Assembly: GCA_029256565.1 (NCBI GenBank)
Contig: JAQSXQ010000029.1
Coordinates: 1-9,889 of the forward strand
DNA: 9,889 bases
DNA from: Mycobacterium sp.
Lineage (GTDB): Bacteria; Actinomycetota; Actinomycetes; Mycobacteriales; Mycobacteriaceae
Direction of reading: 5' to 3'
Below, one piece after another: positions 1-7,494 of the stretch (position 1 is its first letter; each line of letters starts with the position of its first letter). Below the pieces are notes generated by a model. That model saw only the letters and a program-made list of their open reading frames with translations, was not told where the DNA came from and searched no databases. A program made the position numbers and the translations under genes.

Positions 1-368
1 GCGCGCTCGAAACGCCTGTCGCCCAACGTGTAGGCGACCAGGTTGATGGCCTCCGTCGCGTTCTTGGTGAACACGAGTTCGTCGGTGTCGGCCCCCACGA
101 AGCGGGCGATGTCCGCACGCCCCTGCTCGTAGGCGTCGGTCGACTCCTCCATCAACTGATGGGCCCCGCGGTGCACCGCACCGTTGGAGGTCAACAGGAA
201 GTCGCGCTCGGCGTCGAGGACGGCGAGCGGCTTCTGCGACGTGGCACCGGAGTCGAGGTACGCCAACCGATTCCCGCCACGCATCACCCGGTCGAGGATC
301 GGGAAGTCCGTGCGAATCCGGTCGACGTCCACGGCCACGTCGACGTCAGAGGTCCGCGTGGCCGTCAC
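1..368 (-). CDS. sufS: Cysteine desulfurase SufS, N-terminal part (cut by window edge)
   Basis: SufS is a PLP-dependent class II cysteine desulfurase that removes sulfur from L-cysteine and passes it, usually through SufU or SufE, to the SufBCD scaffold in the cytosol. The window holds the first 122 residues. Visible family motifs are DFPIL near residue 21, LAYLDSGATSQKP (about 35-47), the GAVHRGAHQL block with its conserved histidines, and FTKNATEAINLV near residue 100. The PLP lysine and the catalytic cysteine lie beyond the edge. I chose GTG at 368 because it starts 1 nt after the sufC stop and has a GGGAG Shine-Dalgarno (375-379) 6 nt upstream, inside the sufC end. It is the last gene of the suf operon seen here; sufU and sufT would be expected next. 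Identification is very secure; the C-terminus is unseen. Confidence 0.96.
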   Translation of the reverse strand, partial: MTATRTSDVDVAVDVDRIRTDFPILDRVMRGGNRLAYLDSGATSQKPLAVLDAERDFLLTSNGAVHRGAHQLMEESTDAYEQGRADIARFVGADTDELVFTKNATEAINLVAYTLGDRRFER

Positions 369-369
369 G

Positions 370-1143
370 TCAGGCTCCCGAAGCGGCAGACTGCGTGAAG
401 CGCTCGTAGCCGTTCTCCTCGAGTTCGTCGGCCAGCTCCGGACCGCCGGACTCGATGATCCGGCCGTCGAAGAAGACGTGCACGAACTGCGGCTGGATGT
501 AGCGCAGGATGCGCGTGTAGTGGGTGATCAGCAGCACGCCGGCGTTCTCCGCCGCAGCGTAGCGATTGACGCCCTCGCTGACGACGCGCAGCGCGTCGAC
601 GTCGAGGCCCGAATCGGTCTCGTCGAGGATCGCGATCTTCGGCTTGAGCAGGCCGAGCTGCAGGATCTCGTGGCGCTTCTTCTCGCCGCCGGAGAAGCCT
701 TCGTTGACGCTGCGCTCGCTGAACGCCGGGTCGATGTCGAGATCGCTCATCGCGGTCTTGACCTCCTTGACCCAGTGCCGGAGCTTCGGCGCCTCGCCGC
801 GGACAGCGGTGGCCGCCGTGCGCAGGAAGTTCGACATCGACACACCGGGCACCTCGACGGGGTACTGCATCGCCAGGAACAGGCCCGCACGGGCGCGCTC
901 GTCGATGCTCATCTCGAGGACGTCCTCGCCGTCGAGGGTGATCGATCCCGACGTGACGGTGTACTTCGGGTGGCCGGCGATGGCGTAGGACAGCGTCGAC
1001 TTGCCGGATCCGTTGGGCCCCATGACCGCATGGGTCTCCCCCGACCGCACGGTCAGGTTCACGCCCTTGAGGATCTCGATGTCGGCGCCGCCCTCGGCGG
1101 AGATGACGGAGGCGTGGAGGTCTTTCACTTCAAGAGTGGTCAT
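370..1143 (-). CDS. sufC: Fe-S assembly ATPase SufC
   Basis: SufC is the ABC-type ATPase of the SufBCD complex. It acts in the cytosol and drives the rearrangement of SufB and SufD during cluster assembly; it is not a transporter. The 257-residue protein has the family's usual length. Seen in order: Walker A GPNGSGKST (42-50, Lys48), Q-loop Gln93 in AMQYP, the SufC-type signature FSGGEKKR (150-157), Walker B IAILDE (170-175) followed by TDSGLD (the D-loop), and the switch histidine His208 in ITHYTRIL. The motifs are intact, so an active ATPase is expected. The ATG lies 1 nt after the sufD stop (TGA-C-ATG), and its own stop is 1 nt before the sufS GTG, so it should be co-translated with both. 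A weak GAGAAG sits 8 nt upstream. Confidence 0.98.
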   Translation of the reverse strand: MTTLEVKDLHASVISAEGGADIEILKGVNLTVRSGETHAVMGPNGSGKSTLSYAIAGHPKYTVTSGSITLDGEDVLEMSIDERARAGLFLAMQYPVEVPGVSMSNFLRTAATAVRGEAPKLRHWVKEVKTAMSDLDIDPAFSERSVNEGFSGGEKKRHEILQLGLLKPKIAILDETDSGLDVDALRVVSEGVNRYAAAENAGVLLITHYTRILRYIQPQFVHVFFDGRIIESGGPELADELEENGYERFTQSAASGA

Positions 1144-1144
1144 G

Positions 1145-2350
1145 TCAGCTACTTCTCGATTCGGTGATGGCTAGTTCTCGTTCGATGGCTTCGGTCAGTC
1201 GCTCACGCACTGCGGGCACGGCGATCTTGGCGATGATCTCGCCGAAGAAACCGCGCACCACCAGGCGACGGGCCTGCTCCTCGGGGATGCCGCGGGCACG
1301 CAGGTAGAACAGCTGCTCGTCATCGAACCGGCCGGTCGCACTGGCGTGTCCGGCGCCGGCGATCTCGCCGGTCTCGATCTCGAGGTTGGGCACCGAGTCT
1401 GCGCGGGCACCGTCGGTGAGCACCAGGTTGCGGTTCGCCTCGTAGGTGTCGGTGCCGGTGGCCTCGGCACGGATCAGCACGTCGCCGATCCACACCGTGT
1501 GGGCATCGGGCTTCTTGGAATCCGGATCGCCTTGCAGCGCACCCTTGTACAGCACGTCGGACTTGCAGTTCGGCTGCGCGTGATCGATCAGAAGGCGTGA
1601 CTCGAAGTGCTGTCCGTCGTCGGCGAAGTAGGTGCCGAGCATCTGCGCGTCGCCACCGGGCGCGGTGAAGCGCACGTTGGCCGCGGTGCGCACGACGTCG
1701 CCACCGAGGGTGACGTTGACGTGGCCGAGCACGGAATCCTTGCCGAGCTTCGCGTGATGCGCGCTGACGTGCACCATGTCGTCGGCCCAGTCGGCGATCC
1801 AGATGACGCCGAGGCCGGCGGCGTCGCCGACGATGATCTCGACGTTGTCGGCGTAAGTGCCGCTGCCCCGCAGGTCCACCACGACGATGGCCCGGGACAG
1901 CTCCTCGATGCGGATCTGCAGGTGCCCGTAGGCCACTGCGCCCTCACCGGGTCCGTCGACGGTGATCTCGATGGGCTCGGACACCTCGGTGTCGCGCGCG
2001 ACCGTGACGATGGTGGCCTGCTCGAACGACGAGAATGCTTGCGCTGCAACTCGATCCGACGGCACGCCGCCCTGGCCGAGGCGTGCGTCGCCGCGCTGGA
2101 CCGTCTCGACGGTGACGCCGGGGCGGTCGGTGACCTCGATCGTCGCCGAGCCGGTGGCGGGAGCCGATCCGTCGTGCAGGCCGCGCAGCCGCTTCAGCGG
2201 GGTGAACCGCCACAGTTCGTCGCGACCGCCCGGTACCTCGAAGGCGTTGACGTCGAAGGACGAGAACAGCTCGCCCTTGTTGAGGGCCGCCAGCGTCGAC
2301 CCGCCGTTCTTGGCGGCCTCGGCCGCTTCGGTGAGATTGTTCTGGGTCAC
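1145..2350 (-). CDS. sufD: Fe-S scaffold subunit SufD
   Basis: SufD is the paralogue of SufB and pairs with it and with two SufC subunits to form the SufBC2D scaffold. The predicted protein has 401 residues. The C-terminal beta-helix region carries the family's hallmark GHASATGRFDDEQLFYL (334-350), including His335, which aligns with the histidine shown to matter in E. coli SufD, and ends with the RARGIPEEQARRLVVRGFF helix (351-369). YLRARGI and the HASATG block are shared with SufB. The reading frame stays open upstream to 3208, but that part is antisense-free shadow of sufB in another frame. The real start is the GTG at 2350, overlapping the sufB TGA as GTGA, with GGAAGG 9 nt upstream (2360-2365). 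This gives a protein of normal SufD length. Translational coupling to sufB is likely. Confidence 0.96.
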   Translation of the reverse strand: MTQNNLTEAAEAAKNGGSTLAALNKGELFSSFDVNAFEVPGGRDELWRFTPLKRLRGLHDGSAPATGSATIEVTDRPGVTVETVQRGDARLGQGGVPSDRVAAQAFSSFEQATIVTVARDTEVSEPIEITVDGPGEGAVAYGHLQIRIEELSRAIVVVDLRGSGTYADNVEIIVGDAAGLGVIWIADWADDMVHVSAHHAKLGKDSVLGHVNVTLGGDVVRTAANVRFTAPGGDAQMLGTYFADDGQHFESRLLIDHAQPNCKSDVLYKGALQGDPDSKKPDAHTVWIGDVLIRAEATGTDTYEANRNLVLTDGARADSVPNLEIETGEIAGAGHASATGRFDDEQLFYLRARGIPEEQARRLVVRGFFGEIIAKIAVPAVRERLTEAIERELAITESRSS

Positions 2351-3780
2351 CCGACGGCGCCTTCCATCTGCAGTTCGATGAGCCGGTTCAGTTCGAGCGC
2401 GTACTCCATCGGCAGTTCCTTCGCGATGGGCTCGACGAAGCCGCGGACGACCATCGCCATGGCCTCGTCCTCGGTCATGCCGCGGCTCATCAGGTAGAAC
2501 AGCTGATCCGCACTGACCTTGGAGACGGTGGCCTCGTGGCCCATCGTGACGTCGTCCTCGCGGATGTCGACGTACGGGTAGGTGTCGCTGCGGCTGATCG
2601 AATCGACCAGCAGCGCATCGCACTTCACGCTCGAACGCGAACCGTGCGCACCCTTGTTGATCTGGACCAGGCCACGGTAGGACGCCCGGCCGCCGCCACG
2701 CGCCACCGACTTCGAGACGATGTTGCTCGAGGTGTTGGGCGCGAGGTGCAGCATCTTGGCGCCGGTGTCCTGGTGCTGGCCCTCGCCCGCGAACGCCACC
2801 GACAGGACCTCGCCCTTGGCGTGCTCGCCGGTCATCCAGACCGCCGGGTACTTCATGGTCACCTTGGAGCCGATGTTGCCGTCGACCCACTCCATCGTGG
2901 CGCCGGCCTCGGCCCGCGCACGCTTGGTGACCAGGTTGTAGACGTTGTTCGACCAGTTCTGGATGGTGGTGTAGCGGCAGCGGCCACCGGGCTTGACGAT
3001 GATCTCGACGACCGCGGAGTGCAGCGAGTCCGACTTGTAGATCGGCGCGGTGCAGCCCTCGACGTAGTGCACGTAGGCGTCCTCGTCGACGATGATCAGC
3101 GTGCGCTCGAACTGGCCCATGTTCTCGGTGTTGATGCGGAAGTAGGCCTGCAGCGGGATGTCCACGTGGACGCCCTTGGGCACGTAGATGAACGAGCCGC
3201 CCGACCACACCGCGGTGTTCAGCGCGGAGAACTTGTTGTCACCGGCCGGGATCACCGTGCCGAAGTACTCCTGGAACAGCTCGGGATGCTGCTTGAGCGC
3301 CGAGTCGGTGTCGAGGAAGATCACGCCCTGGGCCTCGAGATCCTCGCGGATCGAGTGGTAGACGACCTCGGACTCGTACTGCGCCGCGACACCGGACACC
3401 AGACGCTGCTTCTCGGCCTCGGGGATGCCGAGCCGGTCGTAGGTGTTCTTGATGTCGGCGGGCAGGTCGTCCCACGTGGCGGCCTGCTTCTCGCTGGACC
3501 GCACGAAGTACTTGATGTTGTCGAAGAAGATGCCCTCGAGGTCGGAACCCCAGTTCGGCATCGGCTTCTTGTCGAACGTGCGCAGTGCCTTCAGGCGCAT
3601 GTCGAGCATCCACTGCGGTTCGCTCTTCTTGGCCGAGATGTCGCGCACGACTGCCTCGCTGAGGCCACGCTGGGCGCTGGCGCCCGCGACGTCGGAGTCC
3701 GCCCAGCCGTAGCCGTAGGTGCCCAGCGACGCGATGGTCTCTTCCTGGGTCAGCTGTGGTGCCTCGGGGGTGGTCGTCAT
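2347..3780 (-). CDS. sufB: Fe-S scaffold subunit SufB (no intein)
   Basis: SufB is the main scaffold on which the cluster forms. The protein is 477 residues, a normal uninterrupted SufB. Seen: GTYGYGWAD near the N-terminus, IYVPKGVHVDIPLQAYFRIN (198-217), HYVEGCTAPIY (238-248, Cys243), YTTIQNWSNNVYNL (270-283), SSVKCDALLVD (383-393), whose Cys387 aligns with the catalytically important cysteine of E. coli SufB, and GHEATVSKVSADQLFYL (414-430) with Glu416. The M. tuberculosis gene is much longer because it contains an intein; here YVEGCTAP runs straight through, so this allele is intein-free. The frame is open to 3990, but I chose ATG at 3780: it overlaps the sufR stop as ATGA, has AAGGAG 7 nt upstream, and MTTTPEAPQLTQEETIASLG is a typical SufB N-terminus. 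Confidence 0.98.
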   Translation of the reverse strand: MTTTPEAPQLTQEETIASLGTYGYGWADSDVAGASAQRGLSEAVVRDISAKKSEPQWMLDMRLKALRTFDKKPMPNWGSDLEGIFFDNIKYFVRSSEKQAATWDDLPADIKNTYDRLGIPEAEKQRLVSGVAAQYESEVVYHSIREDLEAQGVIFLDTDSALKQHPELFQEYFGTVIPAGDNKFSALNTAVWSGGSFIYVPKGVHVDIPLQAYFRINTENMGQFERTLIIVDEDAYVHYVEGCTAPIYKSDSLHSAVVEIIVKPGGRCRYTTIQNWSNNVYNLVTKRARAEAGATMEWVDGNIGSKVTMKYPAVWMTGEHAKGEVLSVAFAGEGQHQDTGAKMLHLAPNTSSNIVSKSVARGGGRASYRGLVQINKGAHGSRSSVKCDALLVDSISRSDTYPYVDIREDDVTMGHEATVSKVSADQLFYLMSRGMTEDEAMAMVVRGFVEPIAKELPMEYALELNRLIELQMEGAVG

Positions 3781-4559
3781 GTCGACGCTCCTTGCTCGAT
3801 CGTGGTGGTGGACTCGGCGAGGGCTGGATGCCGAGGGAACTGCGTGTCTGGGGCTTGCCCGCCGGTGGCTTGCTTGGCTGGGTCGACGGGAACGTGCGTG
3901 GTGCAGGCGAAGTCGCCGTTGACGATCGTCGACAGCCGCTGGACGTGGGTGCCCAGGATCTCGGCGAAGGCCTCGCGCTCGGCGTCGCACAACTCGGGGA
4001 ACTCCTCGGCGACGTGCGACACCGGGCAGTGGTGCTGGCAGATCTGCACACCGCTGAGCGGTCCGGTCACCGGCGCGGTGGTGGTGGCGTAACCCGCCTC
4101 GGTCAACGCGCCTGCCACGCGGTCGACCTTGGTGGCAACGTCGGCGGGGCCGTCGGATACTCCCGCGAGGATGGTGTCGATGCGACGCCTGGCGAACGTG
4201 CGGATCGCGTCGTCGCCGCCGATCTCGCGCAACTGCCGCATCGCAGCGACGGCGAGATCGTCGTAGGCGTGCTCGAGCTTGGCCCGGCCACCGGCGCTCA
4301 GGCGGTAGCGGCGGGCGGGACGGCCACGGCCGCTGTGCTGCCAGCTCGCGGCGGCCACGGACTCGGCGTCACCGGCCTCGATGAGGGCGTCGAGGTGACG
4401 ACGCACGCCTGCGGCCGAGATGCCCAGCCTGTCGCCGATCGCGCTCGCGGTGATGGAGCCCGATTCCAGCAGCAGCCGGATGATCGCCTTCCTGGTGTGC
4501 CCGTCCTGGGTCGCAGGCATGGCGTCATGCCCACGCGCGACCTCGGAACGGAATTTCAC
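3777..4559 (-). CDS. sufR: Fe-S-sensing suf operon repressor SufR
   Basis: SufR is a winged-helix, ArsR/DeoR-like transcription factor that holds an Fe-S cluster and represses the suf operon when clusters are sufficient. The N-terminal DNA-binding domain spans about residues 20-88: HTRKAIIRLLLESGSITASA, then IGDRLGISAAGVRRHLDALI as the helix-turn-helix, then a GRGRPARRYRLS wing. Cysteines at 174, 178, 191 and 219 (CQHHC, ELC, FAC) are the expected cluster ligands. The frame opens at a TTG at 4598, but I prefer the GTG at 4559 (260 residues): a -10-like hexamer ends 6 nt before it and the putative operator overlaps it, so a transcript starting at that GTG is plausible. ATG at 4520 is a third option. 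It leads the suf operon and overlaps sufB by ATGA, so it is probably autoregulated. Function is secure; the exact start is not. Confidence 0.93.
   Translation of the reverse strand: MKFRSEVARGHDAMPATQDGHTRKAIIRLLLESGSITASAIGDRLGISAAGVRRHLDALIEAGDAESVAAASWQHSGRGRPARRYRLSAGGRAKLEHAYDDLAVAAMRQLREIGGDDAIRTFARRRIDTILAGVSDGPADVATKVDRVAGALTEAGYATTTAPVTGPLSGVQICQHHCPVSHVAEEFPELCDAEREAFAEILGTHVQRLSTIVNGDFACTTHVPVDPAKQATGGQAPDTQFPRHPALAESTTTIEQGAST
3788..3793 (-). promoter_or_regulatory. Ribosome binding site of sufB
   Basis: AAGGAG on the minus strand, 7 nt before the ATG at 3780 and inside the end of sufR. It is the strongest Shine-Dalgarno sequence seen in the window and fixes the sufB start well downstream of the first possible start in that frame. 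Confidence 0.75.
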
Positions 4560-4572
4560 AACACCAGTGTGA
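4556..4572 (-). promoter_or_regulatory. Putative SufR operator overlapping the sufR -10 region and start
   Basis: On the minus strand this reads TCACACTGGTGTTGTGA. It contains ACACT-N5-TGTGA (4570 to 4556), which as I recall is the motif reported for M. tuberculosis SufR upstream of its suf operon; TCACA-N7-TGTGA is a perfect 5-bp inverted repeat. The hexamer CACACT (4571-4566) fits the mycobacterial -10 TANNNT at the most conserved A and T and ends 6 nt before the GTG at 4559. The TGTGA half-site contains that start codon. Bound SufR would block RNA polymerase directly. The match is seen in the sequence; binding is inferred. Confidence 0.7.
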
Positions 4573-4657
4573 CGCAATTCCAGGGGTCGGTCTAGCAAGG
4601 TGACCCTTAGCTCGCGGGGAGAACAATCACACCTCCGGACGGGAATACGACGCCGGT

Positions 4658-4663
4658 TACGCT
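4658..4663 (+). promoter_or_regulatory. -10 element of a likely leaderless mptB promoter
   Basis: TACGCT matches the mycobacterial -10 consensus TANNNT and ends 6 nt before the ATG at 4670, the spacing expected if transcription starts at the A of that ATG. No Shine-Dalgarno sequence and no clear -35 box are present. This favours ATG 4670 over the adjacent in-frame GTG at 4667. Confidence 0.55.
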
Positions 4664-4669
4664 GCTGTG

Positions 4670-6385
4670 ATGGCAGCCCGCCTACAGTCTCTCAGCTCGG
4701 CCGTTGCCCGTTGGCACGCCGACGAGGTCGCAATCGGGTCGCCGCTGAAGGCCGACGAGGTCGCGCTCATGCGCCGCACCCGCGTGTTCGGCGCGACGGG
4801 CACCGTGCTCATGGCGATCGGGGCGCTCGGCGCGGGTGCCCGGCCGGTGGTGCAGGACCCCACGTTCGGCGTCCGGCTGCTCAACCTGCCGTCGCGCATC
4901 CAGACCGTGTCGCTGACGATGACCACCACCGGCGCCGTCATCATGGCGCTGGCCTGGCTGATGCTCGGCCGCTTTGCGCTGGGCCCCCGGCGCATGTCGC
5001 GGAGCCAGATCGATCGCACCCTGCTGCTGTGGGCGCTGCCGCTGCTCATCGCTCCCCCGATGTACAGCAAGGACGTCTACTCCTACCTGGCGCAGAGCGC
5101 GATCGCCCGCAACGGGCTGGATCCCTACGTCGTGGGCCCCGCGCCGGGCCTGGGGCTCGACCACGTCCTCACCCTGTCGGTGCCGAGCCTGTGGCGGGAC
5201 ACGCCCGCGCCCTACGGACCGCTGTTCCTCTGGATCGGGCGGGGCATCTCCGAACTCACCGGCGACGACATCGTGTTCGCCGTGCTGCTGCACCGACTGG
5301 TCGTGCTGCTCGGCGTCGGCCTGATCGTCTGGGCCACGCCGCGCCTGGCGCGTCGCTGCGGCGTCGCCGAGGTCAGCGCGCTGTGGCTGGGACCGTGCAA
5401 CCCGCTGCTGTTCATGCATTTGGTCGCGGGCATCCACAACGAGGCGCTGATGCTCGGCCTGATGCTCGCAGGCACCGAATTCGCGCTGCGCGGCGTGCAG
5501 GCCGCGGGCCGGCTGCTGCCCCGCCCGCTGCGGCGGCCGCACGGCCGGGACGAGTGGGCGCAGTGGATGCCCATGGCGATGCTGCTGCTCGGCACGGTGC
5601 TGATCGCCCTGTCGTCGCAGGTGAAGCTGCCGTCGCTGCTTGCGGTCGGGTTCGTGGCGATGGCCCTGGCGTGTCGGTGGGGCGGAACCGTCAAGGCCTT
5701 CTTCCTCGCGGGCGGTTCGCTGGCCGCCGTGTCGGTGGCCGTGATGGCGCTGGTCGGCTGGGCGAGCGGACTGGGCTTCGGGTGGCTGTTCACCCTCGGC
5801 ACGGCGAACGTGGTGCGGTCGTGGATGTCACCTCCGACGCTGGTGGCGCTCGGCACCGGTCAGGTGGGCATCCTGCTCGGACTCGGCGACCACACGACGG
5901 CCATCCTCGGCCTGACTCGCGCCATCGGTGTGATCATCATCGCGATCCTGGTGACCTGGCTGCTGCTCGCGGTCCTGCGCGGGCGCCTGAACCCGGTCGG
6001 CGGCCTCGGCGTCGCACTGGGCGCGACGGTGCTGCTGTTCCCCGTCGTCCAGCCCTGGTACCTGCTGTGGGCGATCATCCCACTGGCCACCTGGGCGTCG
6101 CGGCCTGGGTTCCGCGGAACGACGATCGTGTTGTCGCTGGTCGTGGGCATCTTCGGGCCGACCGCCAACGGCGACCGCTTCGCGCTGTTCCAGATCGTCG
6201 ACGCCACCGGCGCCAGCGCGATCATCGTGGCCCTGCTCATCGCGTTCACCTACCGCCGGCTGCCGTGGCGCCCGCCGGTCGAGCCCGAGGTCGCCGACGT
6301 AGGCCCGCCCGAGCCGCCCAGCGCCGGGTCGAAGCCACCGCCGCCGCCGACCGCGCGGCCCGACGCCTACGCTGAATCTCCGTGA
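4670..6385 (+). CDS. mptB: Alpha-(1->6)-mannopyranosyltransferase MptB
   Basis: MptB is a GT-C family integral-membrane mannosyltransferase that uses polyprenyl-phosphate mannose to start the alpha-1,6-mannan core of lipomannan and lipoarabinomannan on the outer face of the plasma membrane. The protein has 571 residues and about a dozen hydrophobic segments. Family landmarks: the GT-C loop YSKDVYSYLAQSAIARNGLD (132-151) with the likely catalytic Asp135, PYGPLF (181-186), GIHNEALMLG (254-263), SSQVKLPSLL (315-324), and VVQPWYLLW (459-467). The C-terminal tail (about 535-571) is rich in proline and probably cytoplasmic and variable. ATG 4670 is preferred because of the -10 element just upstream; GTG 4667 would add one residue. 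It is divergent from sufR and overlaps the following ABC gene. MptA is a paralogue, but position beside suf and the homologous locus in M. tuberculosis (Rv1459c) point to MptB. Confidence 0.92.
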   Translation: MAARLQSLSSAVARWHADEVAIGSPLKADEVALMRRTRVFGATGTVLMAIGALGAGARPVVQDPTFGVRLLNLPSRIQTVSLTMTTTGAVIMALAWLMLGRFALGPRRMSRSQIDRTLLLWALPLLIAPPMYSKDVYSYLAQSAIARNGLDPYVVGPAPGLGLDHVLTLSVPSLWRDTPAPYGPLFLWIGRGISELTGDDIVFAVLLHRLVVLLGVGLIVWATPRLARRCGVAEVSALWLGPCNPLLFMHLVAGIHNEALMLGLMLAGTEFALRGVQAAGRLLPRPLRRPHGRDEWAQWMPMAMLLLGTVLIALSSQVKLPSLLAVGFVAMALACRWGGTVKAFFLAGGSLAAVSVAVMALVGWASGLGFGWLFTLGTANVVRSWMSPPTLVALGTGQVGILLGLGDHTTAILGLTRAIGVIIIAILVTWLLLAVLRGRLNPVGGLGVALGATVLLFPVVQPWYLLWAIIPLATWASRPGFRGTTIVLSLVVGIFGPTANGDRFALFQIVDATGASAIIVALLIAFTYRRLPWRPPVEPEVADVGPPEPPSAGSKPPPPPTARPDAYAESP

Positions 6386-7365
6386 CCTCCCGTTCCGACG
6401 TTCCCGGCTCCGCGCGCGAGGGTTCCCCGGACGTCGACGACTCGGGGGACGCCGTCGTCCGGCTGCGCGGCATCACCAAGCGGTACGGCGCGACCGTGGC
6501 CGTCGACGGCCTGGACCTCGACGTGCGGCGGGCCGAGGTGTTCGCCCTGCTCGGCCCCAACGGCGCGGGCAAGACCACCACGATCGAGATGTGCGAGGGA
6601 TTCCTCAAGCCGGAGTCGGGCAGCATCCGGATCCTGGGACTGGATCCGGTCGCGGACAACGCGCGCTTGCGTGAGCGGATGGGCGTCATGCTGCAGGGCG
6701 GCGGCGGCTACCCGGCGGCGCGGGCCGGCGAGATGCTCGGCCTCGTCGCGGCGTACTCCGCGCGCCCGCTGGACCCGGCCTGGCTGATGGACGTCCTCGG
6801 CCTCACCGACTCGGCCCGCACCACCTACCGGCGGCTGTCTGGCGGTCAGCAGCAGCGGCTGGCTCTCGCCTGCGCCATCGTCGGCAGGCCCGAACTCGTC
6901 TTCCTCGACGAGCCGACCGCGGGCATGGACGCCCACGCGCGCATCGTCGTCTGGGACTTGATCGACGGGCTGCGCCGCGACGGCGTGACCGTGGTCCTGA
7001 CCACCCACCAGCTGACCGAGGCCGAGCAGCTCGCCGACCGGCTCATGATCATCGATCGCGGCGCGGCGGTGGCCACGGGTACGCCGAGTGAGTTGATGCA
7101 GCGCGGCGCCGAGAACCAGCTCCGGTTCTCCGCTCCCCCGAAACTCGATCTGTCACTGCTGATCTCCGCGCTGCCCGAGACGTACCGCGCGACGGAGGTG
7201 GCCCCCGGGGAGTACCTGGTGGAGGGCCACGTCGATCCGCAGGTGCTGTCGACGGTGACCTCGTGGTGCGCCCGCCTCGACGTGCTGGCGACGGGCATGC
7301 GGGTCGAGCAGCGCAGCCTCGAGGACGTGTTCCTCGACCTGACCGGACGGGAGCTTCGGCCGTGA
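6382..7365 (+). CDS. ABC exporter ATP-binding protein (DrrA-like)
   Basis: This is the ATPase subunit of an ABC-2 type exporter, acting at the inner face of the membrane with the permease encoded next. The protein has 327 residues. Motifs: Walker A GPNGAGKTT (58-66, Lys64), Q-loop Gln105 in VMLQGGGGY, signature LSGGQQQRL (152-160), Walker B VFLDEP (173-178), and switch His209 in TTHQLTEAEQ. The C-terminal part (about 245-327) ends with RSLEDVFLDLTGREL, typical of the DrrA/CcmA-like group. The first 25 residues are acidic and Ser-rich and look unstructured. The GTG start overlaps the mptB stop as GTGA, suggesting coupling. TACGCT (6368-6373) lies 8 nt upstream and could be an internal promoter. 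The substrate is unknown; the transporter precedes ctaA here and, from memory, in other actinobacteria, which hints at an envelope or respiratory-chain role. Confidence 0.92.
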   Translation: MTSRSDVPGSAREGSPDVDDSGDAVVRLRGITKRYGATVAVDGLDLDVRRAEVFALLGPNGAGKTTTIEMCEGFLKPESGSIRILGLDPVADNARLRERMGVMLQGGGGYPAARAGEMLGLVAAYSARPLDPAWLMDVLGLTDSARTTYRRLSGGQQQRLALACAIVGRPELVFLDEPTAGMDAHARIVVWDLIDGLRRDGVTVVLTTHQLTEAEQLADRLMIIDRGAAVATGTPSELMQRGAENQLRFSAPPKLDLSLLISALPETYRATEVAPGEYLVEGHVDPQVLSTVTSWCARLDVLATGMRVEQRSLEDVFLDLTGRELRP

Positions 7366-7405
7366 CGAGCGCTTGCGCGAGGAACCAACGGATATGACGA
7401 GCGCT
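7363..7405 (+). repeat. Short direct repeat in the ATPase-permease gap
   Basis: TGACGAGCGCT occurs at 7363-7373 and again at 7395-7405, each preceded by a letter that makes a start codon (GTG at 7362, ATG at 7394). Both are at the head of the 129-nt stretch between the ABC ATPase and permease genes. The second copy opens a 34-codon reading frame that ends at 7498, overlapping the permease ATG as ATGA. Whether the repeat is meaningful is uncertain. Confidence 0.4.
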
Positions 7406-7494
7406 ACGGGAACACCGCCGAGACTGCTGGGAGATCACCGATCCGGCCCGAATCGCGATCTCACAGCAGAGTCGACGACGATCGGCGGGTTGCG

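Noticed and set aside
184..1167. Long plus-strand open frame opposite sufC and sufS
   Set aside because: High-GC antisense shadow: the minus strand encodes clear SufC and SufS, and the plus translation is a low-complexity Arg/Val/Asp mix with no recognisable domain.
2351..3208. Upstream extension of the sufD frame (286 extra codons)
   Set aside because: This part overlaps sufB in another frame and is Arg/Gly/His-rich noise. SufD homology begins only at the GTG at 2350.
2536..4092. 518-codon plus-strand open frame opposite sufB and sufR
   Set aside because: Also an antisense shadow. It crosses the sufR/sufB junction and resembles no protein family, while both genes on the other strand are unmistakable.
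4560..4598. TTG at 4598 as the sufR start
   Set aside because: TTG is a rare start, no Shine-Dalgarno precedes it, and the -10-like hexamer and operator would then lie inside the coding region. GTG 4559 fits better, though the TTG is not fully excluded.
4600..6375. 591-codon plus-strand frame overlapping mptB, longer than mptB itself
   Set aside because: It is the +1-type shadow of mptB, very rich in Arg, Pro and Ala and without hydrophobic helices. The mptB frame has all GT-C family motifs.
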